Assembly: GCA_031769625.1 (NCBI GenBank)
Contig: JAUIMM010000572.1
Location: forward strand, 8,529,001-8,593,000
DNA from: Taudactylus pleione
Taxonomy: Eukaryota; Chordata; Amphibia; Anura; Myobatrachidae
Length of the DNA stretch: 64,000 nt
Direction: 5' to 3'
Shown piece after piece: positions 9,501 to 22,710 of the stretch. Position numbers and translations under genes: made by a program. The notes beneath the pieces are model-generated. The model was not told where the DNA came from, did not search any database, and saw only the letters and a program-made list of their open reading frames with translations. Numbering within the stretch: the first letter of the stretch is position 1; each line of letters opens with the position of its first letter.

Positions 9501-9858
9501 CATGCGCTATTAGACGTGTTATAAATAACGCGTGAGCGCCATGTGACTCAGTATCACAGAGCATCTTTCCATGCGACTTTTGCCCTTAAAATGTGCCTTT
9601 ATTTGCAAAGCGATGCGTATAGGTCGCAAAAGCAGCTTATCCTGATCAAAATGATGTTTGGCATGTCTTTATTCTGTGTGGGTGACTGCGGCTGTATCTG
9701 CATGCAAAATGCAACTTTATAGTGTCACAGCCACTGACACTGTGACGTAGCATTTTGCATGTAGATATATCCAGTCGCACACAGAACATAGGCATGCCAC
9801 ATATTTTAATAAGCTGCTTGTACATCCTATTTTGCATCGGTTTGCAAATAAGATACAT

Positions 9859-10038
9859 TGTGCCCATGACCATCGCCGCAGGAACTCCAATATGAAGGAT
9901 TGTGTGACAGTCACCTTGGCCCCGGGGAGAATACTCAGCAAGTCACCTACCGCTGCACCTGACATCTCACTGCTCTCGCTAATGAGGGGAAGCCGGCGCT
10001 GCGGTAAGTAACAGCCGATCCCAGGCAGGATCCTGACA
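9859..10038 (-). mobile_element. 180-base LTR fragment, unit 2
   Basis: The right part of beta breaks off at AAGATACAT (9858) and joins directly to the terminal 180 bases of an LTR (TGTGCCCATGACC...CCTGACA). A second copy of the right part of beta (10039-10522) follows. The fragment resembles unit 1's LTR (CACCTTGGCC, GCTGCGGTAAGT) more than its own unit's LTR, so it came from another unit. Confidence 0.85.
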
Positions 10039-10541
10039 CATGCGCTATTAGACGTGTTATAAATAAAGCGTGAGTGACATGTGACTCAGTATCACAGAAC
10101 ATCTTTCCATGCGACTTTTGCCCTTAAAATGTGCCTTTATTTGCAAAGCGATGCGAATAGGTCGCAAAAGCAGCTTATCCTGATCAAAATGATGTTTGGC
10201 ATGTCTTTATTCTGTGTGGGTGACTGCGGCTGTATCTGCATGCCAAATGCAACTTTATAGTGTCACAGCCACTGACACTGTGACGTAGCATTTTGCATGT
10301 AGATATATCCAGTCGCACACAGAACATAGGCATGCCACATGTCATTTTAATAAGCTGCTTCTACATCCTATTTTGCATCGCTTTGCAAATAAGACACATT
10401 TTAAGGGGAAAGCTGCACGAAAAGATGCTCAGTTCTGTCGTGTTGTGCCACGGTATAACTCTATTAGAAGGGCTTTTTAATGCACAGGGAAGCTAGGTGT
10501 ATGTGAACACATCTTTAGATTACCCATATATAGATTGTTAT

Positions 10542-10544
<3 letters not shown>

Positions 10545-10589
<45 letters not shown>

Positions 10590-10590
10590 G

Positions 10591-10625
<35 letters not shown>
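10545..10625 (+). repeat. (GATA)n tract, unit 2
   Basis: About 20 tetramers with one GGTA interruption. Confidence 0.95.
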
Positions 10626-10694
10626 GCAGACTCTAGTTCTTTGGTACTTATGACTCTTCTTTTCCTGTGTTTCTAATTATCATGCCTTGCGTTG

Positions 10695-11209
10695 CATGTG
10701 TTGTTAGTTGTGTGAGCATGTGGTAGGGAATGTAGACTGTAAGCTCCACTGGGGCAGGGACTAAAGTGAATGGCCAAATATTCTCATGTTTTGTAAGTTG
10801 TGTGAGCATGTGGTAGGGAATGTAGACTGTAAGCTCCACTGGGGCAGGGACTAAAGTGAATGGCCAAATATTCTCATGTGTGTTAGTTGTGTGAGCATGT
10901 GGTAGGGAATGTAGACTGTAAGCTTCACTGGGGCAGGGACTAAAGTGAATGGCCTAATATTCTCATGTGTGGTAAGTTGTGTGAGCATGTGGTAGGGAAT
11001 GTAGACTGTAAGCTCCACTGGGGCAGGGACTAAAGTGAATGGCCAAATATACTCATGTGTTGTTAGTTGTGTGAGCATGTGGTAGGGAATGTAGACTGTA
11101 AGCTCCACTGGGGCAGGGACTAAAGTGAATGGCCAAATATTATCTGTAAAGCGCTGCAGAATATATGTGCGCTATATAAAAAACTGGTAATAAATAATAA
11201 TAAATAATT
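10695..11209 (+). repeat. 90-base minisatellite, unit 2
   Basis: Five monomers and one closing L2-like tail. The third monomer has AAGCTTCACTG in place of AAGCTCCACTG. Confidence 0.9.
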
Positions 11210-11740
11210 AGATACAGATGTGTCCACATACATCTATCCTCCATGTGCTTTGAGATGTGTTAAAGATAATGGGTGAGTACAATGTGACTCAGTAGCACAG
11301 AGCATCTTTCCAGATTACTTTTTCCGTTAAAATGTGTCTTATTTGCAAAGCGATGCGAATAGGACGCAAATGCAGTTTATATTGAATAAAATGATATACG
11401 GCATGCCTACTGTATAATCTGTGTGCGACTGAGCTGTATCTGCATGAGATATGCAACTTTACAGTGTCACAGCCGCTGACACTGTAACGTAGCATTTTGC
11501 ATACAGATATAGCCACAGTCGCACACAGAACATACTGTAGGCTTGCCGCATATCATTTTAATCAGCATAAGATGCTTGTCCGTCCTATTTGCATCACTTT
11601 ACGTATAAAATGCAGTTTATGGGAAAAAGTTTTCACAAAAAGTTGCTCTGCTTTACCGATTTGTGCAACGGTGTGACGCATCTACAAGAGCTGTTTAACG
11701 CGCAGGGAGGCTGGGTGTATGTGAACACATCTGTAGATTG
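11210..11740. mobile_element. foldback element alpha, unit 3
   Basis: Full-length. Reads GACTCAGTAGC where most units have GACTCTGTAGC, and AAAAAGTTTTCAC in the right arm. Confidence 0.8.
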
Positions 11741-11893
11741 CCCATATATAGATAGGTATAGAAATAGAAAGTTAGGTAGCTAGGTATAGTGCAAATTCAC
11801 CTTGCCAACAAGGACAGGCCCAACTTAGATATATTTGCATGTATAGTGTATAGCAAGAACATGTTATCGCGCCTCTCAATCTTTGTTTTCTAG

Positions 11894-12036
11894 GTGGGCC
11901 TTTTCCATGAATCAAAATGTGAGGTCAACATCTAAGCAAACTACATCACTGGACTATTGCGAGGTCTCCTTGATTCCAGATTTCTACTCATGGCAACGAT
12001 CAAAGATGAACCAACGGAAGAGGAGACCCATGACAG
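11894..12036 (+). other. exon-like segment, unit 3
   Basis: Frame open, splice signals intact. Phe-to-Tyr as in unit 2, but Lys retained. Confidence 0.35.
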
Positions 12037-12507
12037 GTAATTAATGATTATTAATTACCAATAATTCTCAGGCTAGACTGTTTCTAGTCCTGCAGAGGTA
12101 CGATGATATGTTCCTGCTATACATTGATACTTACAAAAATGTCTTTTTGCTATGGACTCTTCTACTTATGCGACACTGTGATTTGGTAGTGTCAGATACA
12201 CCGTAATTCTGTTTATCTCAGGGTGCAGTATATCTCAGCTGTTCACTCTCCCTGTTTTACTCCATAAATCATGCTTTTTAGTCAAAATCCCAAACAGCAT
12301 TACACTCACATTTCCCAACCAAGAATCTTTGGGGTGGTTTTTCAAACACCTGGGCTTAATGTTGGGAAAATGTGAATCTTTTGATTAGAAGGTTTGCCTC
12401 CAATGTCTAATATTTCAAGATAGATCATAGATAGATAGGTAGCTCGATCATTGATAGATAGACGCTCGTTAGATACAGATGTGTCCACATATATCTATCC
12501 TCCATGC

Positions 12508-13524
12508 TGTCACGTTTAGCGTCCTGGACTCCCCTACTGAGGGGCTGGAAGTTGTGGTCCCGGGTCAATGATGGAGTCAGGAGCGAGGGGCCTGGATGTT
12601 CAGTCTTCTCGTCCACAAGCATCGGATGTTGGCGAGACCTGACCGAGGGTGCGGAGTCCTACCTCCCTGGAGGTGTTCACCAGTGACCCCTCCAAGCAGG
12701 ATATGGGTTTCAGCTGCACCCAGCAAGCAGGTCGCGGCCCCCAGGTCAGGGATCTGATGCAAGTGGGAATAGAGAAAGACACACCACTTTGGCCCACTGG
12801 AAATATAATCTCTGTACCACTAGTACAGAGAAGCACAATAGAGATGTTTCCTGAAGAGGTGCTGAGGCAGAGCAGAGGGAGAGAATCCACTGAGGAGTAG
12901 GTTGTGCAGCTAGTACTGGAAGGAAGTGAGGATATGCTGCAGTCACTGAAGGAGAGTGGTGATAGCACCAGTTTGGATGACGTGATGTCTGTACACTGAT
13001 GCCCGAGGATATGACACTGGTAAATAGCAAACGGGCAAGGATGTACTATCACACTGCTGCACAAGGATATGGCACTTTGTAAATAATCACTAGGACTCAG
13101 TACATAGGAGATGTACAGAGCATATACTGGAAATACCACTGGGAAGAGTCTCTGGAAGATTGCATGTGAAGCCGGGACGAAGCAAACAGCAACCATCTGG
13201 GAATAACGAAGTTGCTCAGGCAATTTCCTGTTCACCTGGAGTCCTGTTTATAACCCCAGGCAGCTGTCCATTGGATAAGCAAGTCAGCTGAGAACTGACA
13301 GCTACCACTGGATAAGGATCCATCAGGTGATTCAGCCAAGATGGCTGCGCCCATCACCATCGCCGCAGGAACTTCAATATGGAGGATTGTGAGACAGTCA
13401 CCTGGGCCCCGGGGAGAATACTCAGCAAGTCATTACCGCTGCACCTGACGTCTCACTGCTCTCGCTAATGAAGGGAAGCCGGCGCTACGGTAAATAACAG
13501 CCGATCCCAGGCAGGATCCTGACA
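12508..13524 (-). mobile_element. solo LTR inside beta, unit 3
   Basis: 1017 bases, CATGC on both sides, promoter core intact. Beta spans 12471-14008 with no added fragment. Confidence 0.85.
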
Positions 13525-14029
13525 CATGCGCTATTAGACGTGTTATAAATAACGCGTGAGCGCCATGTGACTCAGTATCACAGAGCATCTTTCCATGCGA
13601 CTTTTGCCCTTAAAATGTGCCTTTATTTGCAAAGCGATGCGAATAGGTCGCAAAAGCATCTTATCCTGATCAAAATGATGTTTGGCATGTCTTTATTCTG
13701 TGTGGGTGACTGCGGCTGTATCTGCATGCCAAATGCAACTTTATAGTGTCACAGCCACTGACACTGTGACGTAGCATTTTGCATGTAGATATATCCAGTC
13801 GCACACAGAACATAGGCATGCCACATATCATTTTAATAAGCTGCTTCTACATCCTATTTTGCATCGCTTTGCAAATAAGACACATTTTAAGGGGAAAGCT
13901 GCACGAAAAGATGCTCAGTTCTGTTGTGTCGTGCAACGGTATAACTCTATTAGAAGGGCTTTTTAATGCACAGGGAAGCTAGGTGTATGTGAACACATCT
14001 TTAGATTACCCATATATAGATAGTTATAG

Positions 14030-14030
<1 letters not shown>

Positions 14031-14074
<44 letters not shown>

Positions 14075-14107
14075 CATAGATACATAGATACATAGATACA
14101 TAGATAG
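14031..14107 (+). repeat. (GATA)n tract, unit 3
   Basis: About 19 tetramers, with a CATA-rich distal end like that of unit 1. Confidence 0.95.
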
Positions 14108-14176
14108 GCAGACTCCAGTTCTTTGGTACTTATAACTCGTCTTTTGCTGTGTTTCTAATTATCATGCCTTGCGTTG

Positions 14177-15841
14177 CATGTGTTGCTAGTTGTGTGAGCA
14201 TGTGGTAGGGAATGTAGACTGTAAGCTCCACTGGGGCAGGGACTAAAGCGAATGGCCAAATATTCTAATGTGTTGTTAGTTGTGTGAGCATGTGGTAGGG
14301 AATGTAGACTGTAAGCTCCACTGGGGCAGGGACTAAAGTGAAAGGCCAAACATTCTCATGTGTTAGTTGTGTGAGCATGTGGTAGGGAATGTAGACTGTA
14401 AGCTCCACTGGGGCAGGGACTAAAGTGAATGGCCAAATATTCTCATATGTGGTTAGTTGTGTGAGCATGTGGTAGAGAATGTAGACTGTAAACTCCACTG
14501 GGGCAGGGATTAAAGTGAATGGCCAAATATTCTCATGTGTTGTAAGTTGTGTGAGCATGTGGTAGGGAATGTAGACTGTAAGCTCCACTGGGGCAGGGAC
14601 TAAAGTGAATGGCCAAATATTCTCTGTAAAGCGCTGCAGAATATATGTGCGCTATATAAAAAACTGGTAAAAAATAATAATAAATAATTAGATACAGATG
14701 CGTTGCATGTGTTGTTAGTTGTGTGAGCATGTGGTAGGGAATGTAGACTGTAAGCTCCACTGGTGCAGGGACTAAAATGAATGGCCAAATATTCTCATGT
14801 GTTGTTAGTTGTGTGAGCATGTGGTAGGGAATGTAGACTGTAAGCTCCACTGTGCAGGGACTAAAGTGAAAGGCCAAATATTTTCATGTGTTGTTAGTTG
14901 TGTGAGCATGTGGTAGGGAATGTAGAGTGTAAGCTCCACTGGGGCAGGGACTAAAGTGAAAGGCCAAACATTCTCATGTGTTGTTAGTTGTGTGAGCATG
15001 TGGTAGGGAATGTAGACTGTAAGCTCCACTGGGGCAGGGACTAAAGTGAATGGCCAAATATTCTCATATGTGGTTAGTTGTGTGAGCATGTGGTAGAGAA
15101 TGTAGACTGTAAGCTCCACTGTGGCAGGGATTAAAGTGAATGGCCAAATATTCTCATGTGTTGTAAGTTGTGTGAGCATGTGGTAGGGAATGTAGACTGT
15201 AAGCTCCAGTGGGGCAGGGACTAAAGTGAATGGCCAAATATTCTCTGTAAAGCGCTGCAGAATATATGTGCGCTATATAAAAAACTGGTAAAAAATAATA
15301 ATAAATAATTAGATACAGATGCGTTGCATGTGTTGTTAGTTGTGTGAGCATGTGGTAGGGAATGTAGACTGTAAGCTCCACTGGTGCAGGGACTAAAATG
15401 AATGGCCAAATATTCTCATGTGTTGTTAGTTGTGTGAGCATGTGGTAGGGAATGTAGACTGTAAGCTCCACTGTGCAGGGACTAAAGTGAATGGCCAAAT
15501 ATTTTCATGTGTTGCTAGTTGTGTGAGCATGTGGTAGGGAATGTAGAGTGTAAGCTCCACTGGGGCAGGGACTAAAGTGAATGGCCAAATATTCTCATGT
15601 GTTTTTAGTTGTGTGAGCATGTGGTAGGGAATGTAGACTGTAAGCTCCACTGGGGCAGGGACTAAAGTGAATTGCCAAATATTCTCATGTGTTGTTAGTT
15701 GTGTGAGCAGGTGGTAGGGAATGTAGACTGTAAGCTCCACTGGGGCAGGGACTAAAGTGAATGGCCAAATATTATCTGTAAAGCGCTGCAGAATATATGT
15801 GCGCTATATAAAAAACTGGTAATAAATAATAATAAATAATT
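14177..15841 (+). repeat. 90-base minisatellite with three L2-like tails, unit 3
   Basis: Sixteen monomers. Tails follow the 5th, 11th and 16th. The 621-base block offset seen in unit 1 recurs here, and two extra monomers precede the last tail. Confidence 0.9.
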
Positions 15842-16372
15842 AGATACAGATGTGTCCACATACATCTATCCTCCATGTGCTTTGAGATGTGTTAAAGATA
15901 ATGGGTGAGTACAATGTGACTCTGTAGCACAGAGCATCTTTCCAGATTACTTTTTCCGTTAAAATGTGTCTTATTTGCAAAGCGATGCGAATAGGACGCA
16001 AATGCAGTTTATATTGAATAAAATGATATACGGCATGCCTACTGTATAATCTGTGTGCGACTGAGCTGTATCTGCATGAGATATGCAACTTTACAGTGTC
16101 ACAGCCGCTGACACTGTAACGTAGCATTTTGCATACAGATATAGCCACAGTCGCACACAGAACATACTGTAGGCTTGCCGCATATCATTTTAATCAGCAT
16201 AAGATGCTTGTCCATCCTATTTGCATCACTTTACGTATAAAATGCAGTTTATGGGAAAACGTTTTCACAAAAAGTTGCTCTGCTTTACCGATTCGTGCAA
16301 CGGTGTAACGCATCTACAAGAGCTGTTTAACGCGCAGGGAGGCTGGGTGTATGTGAACACATCTGTAGATTG
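15842..16372. mobile_element. foldback element alpha, unit 4
   Basis: Full-length, very close to the unit 2 copy. Confidence 0.8.
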
Positions 16373-16525
16373 CCCATATATAGATAGGTATAGAAATAGA
16401 AAGTTAGGTAGCTAGGTATAGTGCAAATTCACCTTGCCAACAAGGACAGGCCCAACTTAGATATATTTGCATGTATAGTGTATAGCAAGAACATGTTATC
16501 GCGCCTCTCAATCTTTGTTTTCTAG

Positions 16526-16668
16526 GTGGGCCTTTTCCATGAATCAAAATGTGAGGTCAACATCTAAGCAAACTACATCACTGGACTATTGCGAGGTCTC
16601 CTTGATTCCAGATTTCTACTCATGGCAACGATCAAAGATGAACCAACGGAAGAGGAGACCCATGACAG
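16526..16668 (+). other. exon-like segment, unit 4
   Basis: Frame open. Same Phe-to-Tyr state as unit 3. Confidence 0.35.
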
Positions 16669-17139
16669 GTAATTAATGATTATTAATTACCCATAATTCT
16701 CAGGCTAGACTGTTTCTAGTCCTGCAGAGGTACGATGATATGTTCCTGCTATACATTGATACTTACAAAAATGTCTTTTTGCTATGGACTCTTCTACTTA
16801 TGCGACACTGTGATTTGGTAGTGTCAGATACACCGTAATTCTGTTTATCTCAGGGTGCAGTATATCTCAGATGTTCACTCTCCCTGTTTTACTCCATAAA
16901 TCATGCTTTTTAGTCAAAATCCCAAACAGCATTACACTCACATTTCCCAACCAAGAATCTTTGGGGTGGTTTTTCAAACACCTGGGCTTAATGTTGGGAA
17001 AATGTGAATCTTTTGATTAGAAGGTTTGCCTCCAATGTCTAATATTTCAAGATAGATCATAGATAGATAGGTAGCTCGATCATTGATAGATAGACGCTAG
17101 TTAGATACAGATGTGTCCACATATATCTATCCTCCATGC

Positions 17140-18156
17140 TGTCACGTTTAGCGTCCTGGACTCCCCTACTGAGGGGCTGGAAGTTGTGGTCCCGGGTCAA
17201 TGATGGAGTCAGGAGCGAGGGGCCTGGATGTTCAGTCTTCTCGTCCACAAGCATCGAATGTTGGCGAGACCTGACCGAGGGTGCGGAGTCCTACCTCCCT
17301 GGAGGTGTTCACCAGTGACCCCTCCAAGCAGGATATGGGTTTCAGCTGCACCCAGCAAGCAGGTCGCGGCCCCCAGGTCAGGGATCTGATGCAAGTGGGA
17401 ATAGAGAAAGACACACCACTTTGGCCCACTGGAAATATAATCTCTGTACCACTAGTACAGAGAAGCACAATAGAGATGTTTCCTGAAGAGGTGCTGAGGC
17501 AGAGCAGAGGGAGAGAATCCACTGAGGAGTAGGTTGTGCAGCTAGTACTGGAAGGAAGTGAGGATATGCTGCAGTCACTGAAGGAGAGTGGTGATAGCAC
17601 CAGTTTGGATGACGTGATGTCTGTACACTGATGCCCGAGGATATGACACTGGTAAATAGCAAACGGGCAAGGATGTACTATCACACTGCTGCACAAGGAT
17701 ATGGCACTTTGTAAATAATCACTAGGACTCAGTACATAGGAGATGTACAGAGCATATACTGGAAATACCACTGGGAAGAGTCTCTGGAAGATTGCATGTG
17801 AAGCCGGGACGAAGCAAACAGCAACCATCTGGGAATAACGAAGTTGCTCAGGCAATTTCCTGTTCACCTGGAGTCCTGTTTATAACCCCAGGCAGCTGTC
17901 CATTGGATAAGCAAGTCAGCTGAGAACTGACAGCTACCACTGGATAAGGATCCATCAGGTGATTCAGCCAAGATGGCTGCGCCCATCACCATCGCCGCAG
18001 GAACTTCAATATGGAGGATTGTGTGACAGTCACCTGGGCCCCGGGGAGAATACTCAGCAAGTCATTACCGCTGCACCTGACGTCTCACTGCTCTCGCTAA
18101 TGAAGGGAAGCCGGCGCTACGGTAAATAACAGCCGATCCCAGGCAGGATCCTGACA
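17140..18156 (-). mobile_element. solo LTR inside beta, unit 4
   Basis: 1017 bases with CATGC flanks. Private change GCATCGAATG for GCATCGGATG. Beta with the duplication spans 17103-19178. Confidence 0.85.
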
Positions 18157-18514
18157 CATGCGCTATTAGACGTGTTATAAATAACGCGTGAGCGCCATGT
18201 GACTCAGTATCACAGAGCATCTTTCCATGCGACTTTTGCCCTTAAAATGTGCCTTTATTTGCAAAGCGATGCGTATAGGTCGCAAAAGCAGCTTATCCTG
18301 ATCAAAATGATGTTTGGCATGGCTTTATTCTGTGTGGGTGACTGCGGCTGTATCTGCATGCAAAATGCAACTTTATAGTGTCACAGCCACTGACACTGTG
18401 ACGTAGCATTTTGCATGTAGATATATCCAGTCGCACACAGAACATAGGCATGCCACATATTTTAATAAGCTGCTTGTACATCCTATTTTGCATCGGTTTG
18501 CAAATAAGATACAT

Positions 18515-18694
18515 TGTGCCCATGACCATCGCCGCAGGAACTCCAATATGAAGGATTGTGTGACAGTCACCTTGGCCCCGGGGAGAATACTCAGCAAGTC
18601 ACCTACCGCTGCACCTGACATCTCACTGCTCTCGCTAATGAGGGGAAGCCGGCGCTGCGGTAAGTAACAGCCGATCCCAGGCAGGATCCTGACA
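18515..18694 (-). mobile_element. 180-base LTR fragment, unit 4
   Basis: Identical junction (AAGATACAT|TGTGCCC) and length to the unit 2 fragment, so it was inherited by amplification of one event. Confidence 0.85.
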
Positions 18695-19197
18695 CATGCG
18701 CTATTAGACGTGTTATAAATAAAGCGTGAGTGACATGTGACTCAGTATCACAGAGCATCTTTCCATGCGACTTTTGCCCTTAAAATGTGCCTTTATTTGC
18801 AAAGCGATGCGAATAGGTCGCAAAAGCAGCTTATCCTGATCAAAATGATGTTTGGCATGTCTTTATTCTGTGTGGGTGACTGCGGCTGTATCTGCATGCC
18901 AAATGCAACTTTATAGTGTCACAGCCACTGACACTGTGACGTAGCATTTTGCATGTAGATATATCCAGTCGCACACAGAACATAGGCATGCCACATGTCA
19001 TTTTAATAAGCTGCTTCTACATCCTATTTTGCATCGCTTTGCAAATAAGACACATTTTAAGGGGAAAGCTGCACGAAAAGATGCTCAGTTCTGTCGTGTC
19101 GTGCCACGGTATAACTCTATTAGAAGGGCTTTTTAATGCACAGGGAAGCTAGGTGTATGTGAACACATCTTTAGATTACCCATATATAGATTGTTAT

Positions 19198-19200
<3 letters not shown>

Positions 19201-19257
<57 letters not shown>

Positions 19258-19273
19258 GTAGATAGATAGATAG
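19201..19273 (+). repeat. (GATA)n tract, unit 4
   Basis: About 18 tetramers, one GGTA interruption near the distal end. Confidence 0.95.
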
Positions 19274-19342
19274 GCAGACTCTAGTTCTTTGGTACTTATG
19301 ACTCTTCTTTTCCTGTGTTTCTAATTATCATGCCTTGCGTTG

Positions 19343-19857
19343 CATGTGTTGTTAGTTGTGTGAGCATGTGGTAGGGAATGTAGACTGTAAGCTCCACTGG
19401 GGCAGGGACTAAAGTGAATGGCCAAATATTCTCATGTTTTGTAAGTTGTGTGAGCATGTGGTAGGGAATGTAGACTGTAAGCTCCACTGGGGCAGGGACT
19501 AAAGTGAATGGCCAAATATTCTCATGTGTGTTAGTTGTGTGAGCATGTGGTAGGGAATGTAGACTGTAAGCTTCACTGGGGCAGGGACTAAAGTGAATGG
19601 CCTAATATTCTCATGTGTTGTAAGTTGTGTGAGCATGTGGTAGGGAATGTAGACTGTAAGCTCCACTGGGGCAGGGACTAAAGTGAATGGCCAAATATCC
19701 TCATGTGTTGTTAGTTGTGTGAGCATGTGGTAGGGAATGTAGACTGTAAGCTCCACTGAGGCAGGGACTAAAGTGAATGGCCAAATATTATCTGTAAAGC
19801 GCTGCAGAATATATGTGCGCTATATAAAAAACTGGTAATAAATAATAATAAATAATT
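19343..19857 (+). repeat. 90-base minisatellite, unit 4
   Basis: Five monomers and a closing tail. The last monomer reads CACTGAGGCAGGG. Confidence 0.9.
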
Positions 19858-20388
19858 AGATACAGATGTGTCCACATACATCTATCCTCCATGTGCTTTG
19901 AGATGTGTTAAAGATAATGGGTGAGTACAATGTGACTCTGTAGCACAGAGCATCTTTCCAGATTACTTTTTCCGTTAAAATGTGTCTTATTTGCAAAGCG
20001 ATGCGAATAGGACGCAAATGCAGTTTATATTGAATAAAATGATATACGGCATGCCTACTGTATAATCTGTGTGCGACTGAGCTGTATCTGCATGAGATAT
20101 GCAACTTTACAGTGTCACAGCCGCTGACACTGTAACGTAGCATTTTACATACAGATATAGCCACAGTCGCACACAGAACATACTGTAGGCTTGCCGCATA
20201 TCATTTTAATCAGCATAAGATGCTTGTCCGTCCTATTTGCATCACTTTACGTATAAAATGCAGTTTATGGGAAAACGTTTTCACAAAAAGTTGCTCTGCT
20301 TTACCGATTTGTGCAACGGTGTAACGCATCTACAAGAGCTGTTTAACGCGCAGGGAGGCTGGGTGTATGTGAACACATCTGTAGATTG
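19858..20388. mobile_element. foldback element alpha, unit 5
   Basis: Full-length. Private CATTTTACATACAG for CATTTTGCATACAG next to the centre. Confidence 0.8.
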
Positions 20389-20541
20389 CCCATATATAGA
20401 TAGGTATAGAAATAGAAAGTTAGGTAGCTAGGTATAGTGCAAATTCACCTTGCCAACAAGGACAGGCCCAACTTAGATATATTTGCATGTATAGTGTATA
20501 GCAAGAACATGTTATCGCGCCTCTCAATCTTTGTTTTCTAG

Positions 20542-20684
20542 GTGGGCCTTTTCCATGAATCAAAATGTGAGGTCAACATCTAAGCAAACTACATCACTGG
20601 ACTATTGCGAGGTCTCCTTGATTCCAGATTTCTACTCATGGCAACGATCAAAGATGAACCAACGGAAGAGGAGACCCATGACAG
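20542..20684 (+). other. exon-like segment, unit 5
   Basis: Frame open. Phe-to-Tyr state shared with units 2-4. Confidence 0.35.
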
Positions 20685-21155
20685 GTAATTAATGATTATT
20701 AATTACCAATAATTCTCAGGCTAGACTGTTTCTAGTCCTGCAGAGGTACGATGATATGTTCCTGCTATACATTGATACTTACAAAAATGTCTTTTTGCTA
20801 TGGACTCTTCTACTTATGCGACACTGTGATTTGGTAGTGTCAGATACACCGTAATTCTGTTTATCTCAGGGTGCAGTATATCTCAGCTGTTCACTCTCCC
20901 TGTTTTACTCCATAAATCATGCTTTTTAGTCAAAATCCCAAACAGCATTACACTCACATTTCCCAACCAAGAATCTTTGGGGTGGTTTTTCAAACACCTG
21001 GGCTTAATGTTGGGAAAATGTGAATCTTTTGATTAGAAGGTTTGCCTCCAATGTCTAATATTTCAAGATAGATCATAGATAGATAGGTAGCTCGATCATT
21101 GATAGATAGACGCTAGTTAGATACAGATGTGTCCACATATATCTATCCTCCATGC

Positions 21156-22172
21156 TGTCACGTTTAGCGTCCTGGACTCCCCTACTGAGGGGCTGGAAGT
21201 TGTGGTCCCGGGTCAATGATGGAGTCAGGAGCGAAGGGCCTGGATGTTCAGTCTTCTCGTCCACAAGCATCGGATGTTGGCGAGACCTGACCGAGGGTGC
21301 GGAGTCCTACATCCCTGGAGGTGTTCACCAGTGACCCCTCCAAGCAGGATATGGGTTTCAGCTGCACCCAGCAAGCAGGTTGCGGCCCCCAGGTCAGGGA
21401 TCTGATGCAAGTGGGAATAGAGAAAGACACACCACTTTGGCCCACTGGAAATATAATCTCTGTACCACTAGTACAGAGAAGCACAATAGAGATGTTTCCT
21501 GAAGAGGTGCTGAGGCAGAGCAGAGGGAGAGAATCCACTGAGGAGTAGGTTGTGCAGCTAGTACTGGAAGGAAGTGAGGATATGCTGCAGTCACTGAAGG
21601 AGAGTGGTGATAGCACCAGTTTGGATGACGTGATGTCTGTACACTGATGCCCGAGGATATGACACTGGTAAATAGCAAACGGGCAAGGATGTACTATCAC
21701 ACTGCTGCACAAGGATATGGCACTTTGTAAATAATCACTAGGACTCAGTACATAGGAGATGTACAGAGCATATACTGGAAATACCACTGGGAAGAGTCTC
21801 TGGAAGATTGCATGTGAAGCCGGGACGAAGCAAACAGCAACCATCTGGGAATAACGAAGTTGCTCAGGCAATTTCCTGTTCACCTGGAGTCCTGTTTATA
21901 ACCCCAGGCAGCTGTCCATTGGATAAGCAAGTCAGCTGAGAACTGACAGCTACCACTGGATAAGGATCCATCAGGTGATTCAGCCAAGATGGCTGCGCCC
22001 ATCACCATCGCCGCAGGAACTTCAATATGGAGGATTGTGAGACAGTCACCTGGGCCCCGGGGAGAATACTCAGCAAGTCATTACCGCTGCACCTGACGTC
22101 TCACTGCTCTCGCTAATGAAGGGAAGCCGGCGCTACGGTAAATAACAGCCGATCCCAGGCAGGATCCTGACA
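21156..22172 (-). mobile_element. solo LTR inside beta, unit 5
   Basis: 1017 bases. Private changes include GCGAAGGGCC and AGGTTGCGGCC. Beta with the duplication spans 21119-23194. Confidence 0.85.
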
Positions 22173-22530
22173 CATGCGCTATTAGACGTGTTATAAATAA
22201 CGCGTGAGCGCCATGTGACTCAGTATCACAGAGCATCTTTCCATGCGACTTTTGCCCTTAAAATGTGCCTTTATTTGCAAAGCGATGCGTATAGGTCGCA
22301 AAAGCAGCTTATCCTGATCAAAATGATGTTTGGCATGGCTTTATTCTGTGTGGGTGACTGCGGCTGTATCTGCATGCCAAATGCAACTTTATAGTGTCAC
22401 AGCCACTGACACTGTGACGTAGCATTTTGCATGTAGATATATCCAGTCGCACACAGAACATAGGCATGCCACATATTTTAATAAGCTGCTTGTACATCCT
22501 ATTTTGCATCGGTTTGCAAATAAGATACAT

Positions 22531-22710
22531 TGTGCCCATGACCATCGCCGCAGGAACTCCAATATGAAGGATTGTGTGACAGTCACCTTGGCCCCGGGGA
22601 GAATACTCAGCAAGTCACCTACCGCTGCACCTGACATCTCACTGCTCTCGCTAATGAGGGGAAGCCGGCGCTGCGGTAAGTAACAGCCGATCCCAGGCAG
22701 GATCCTGACA
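22531..22710 (-). mobile_element. 180-base LTR fragment, unit 5
   Basis: Same junction and length as in units 2 and 4. Confidence 0.85.

Larger units (their letters stand above)
7186..11209 (+). repeat. macrosatellite unit 2 (type II)
   Basis: This unit has a short 90-base array and an extra LTR fragment plus a second copy of the right part of beta. It shares this structure with units 4 and 5. Confidence 0.9.
11210..15841 (+). repeat. macrosatellite unit 3 (type I)
   Basis: The longest unit in the window (4632 bases). It has no extra LTR fragment but carries the largest 90-base array. The 621-base internal duplication matches unit 1 block for block. Confidence 0.9.
15842..19857 (+). repeat. 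macrosatellite unit 4 (type II)
   Basis: Same layout as unit 2, including the same LTR-fragment junction. Confidence 0.9.
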
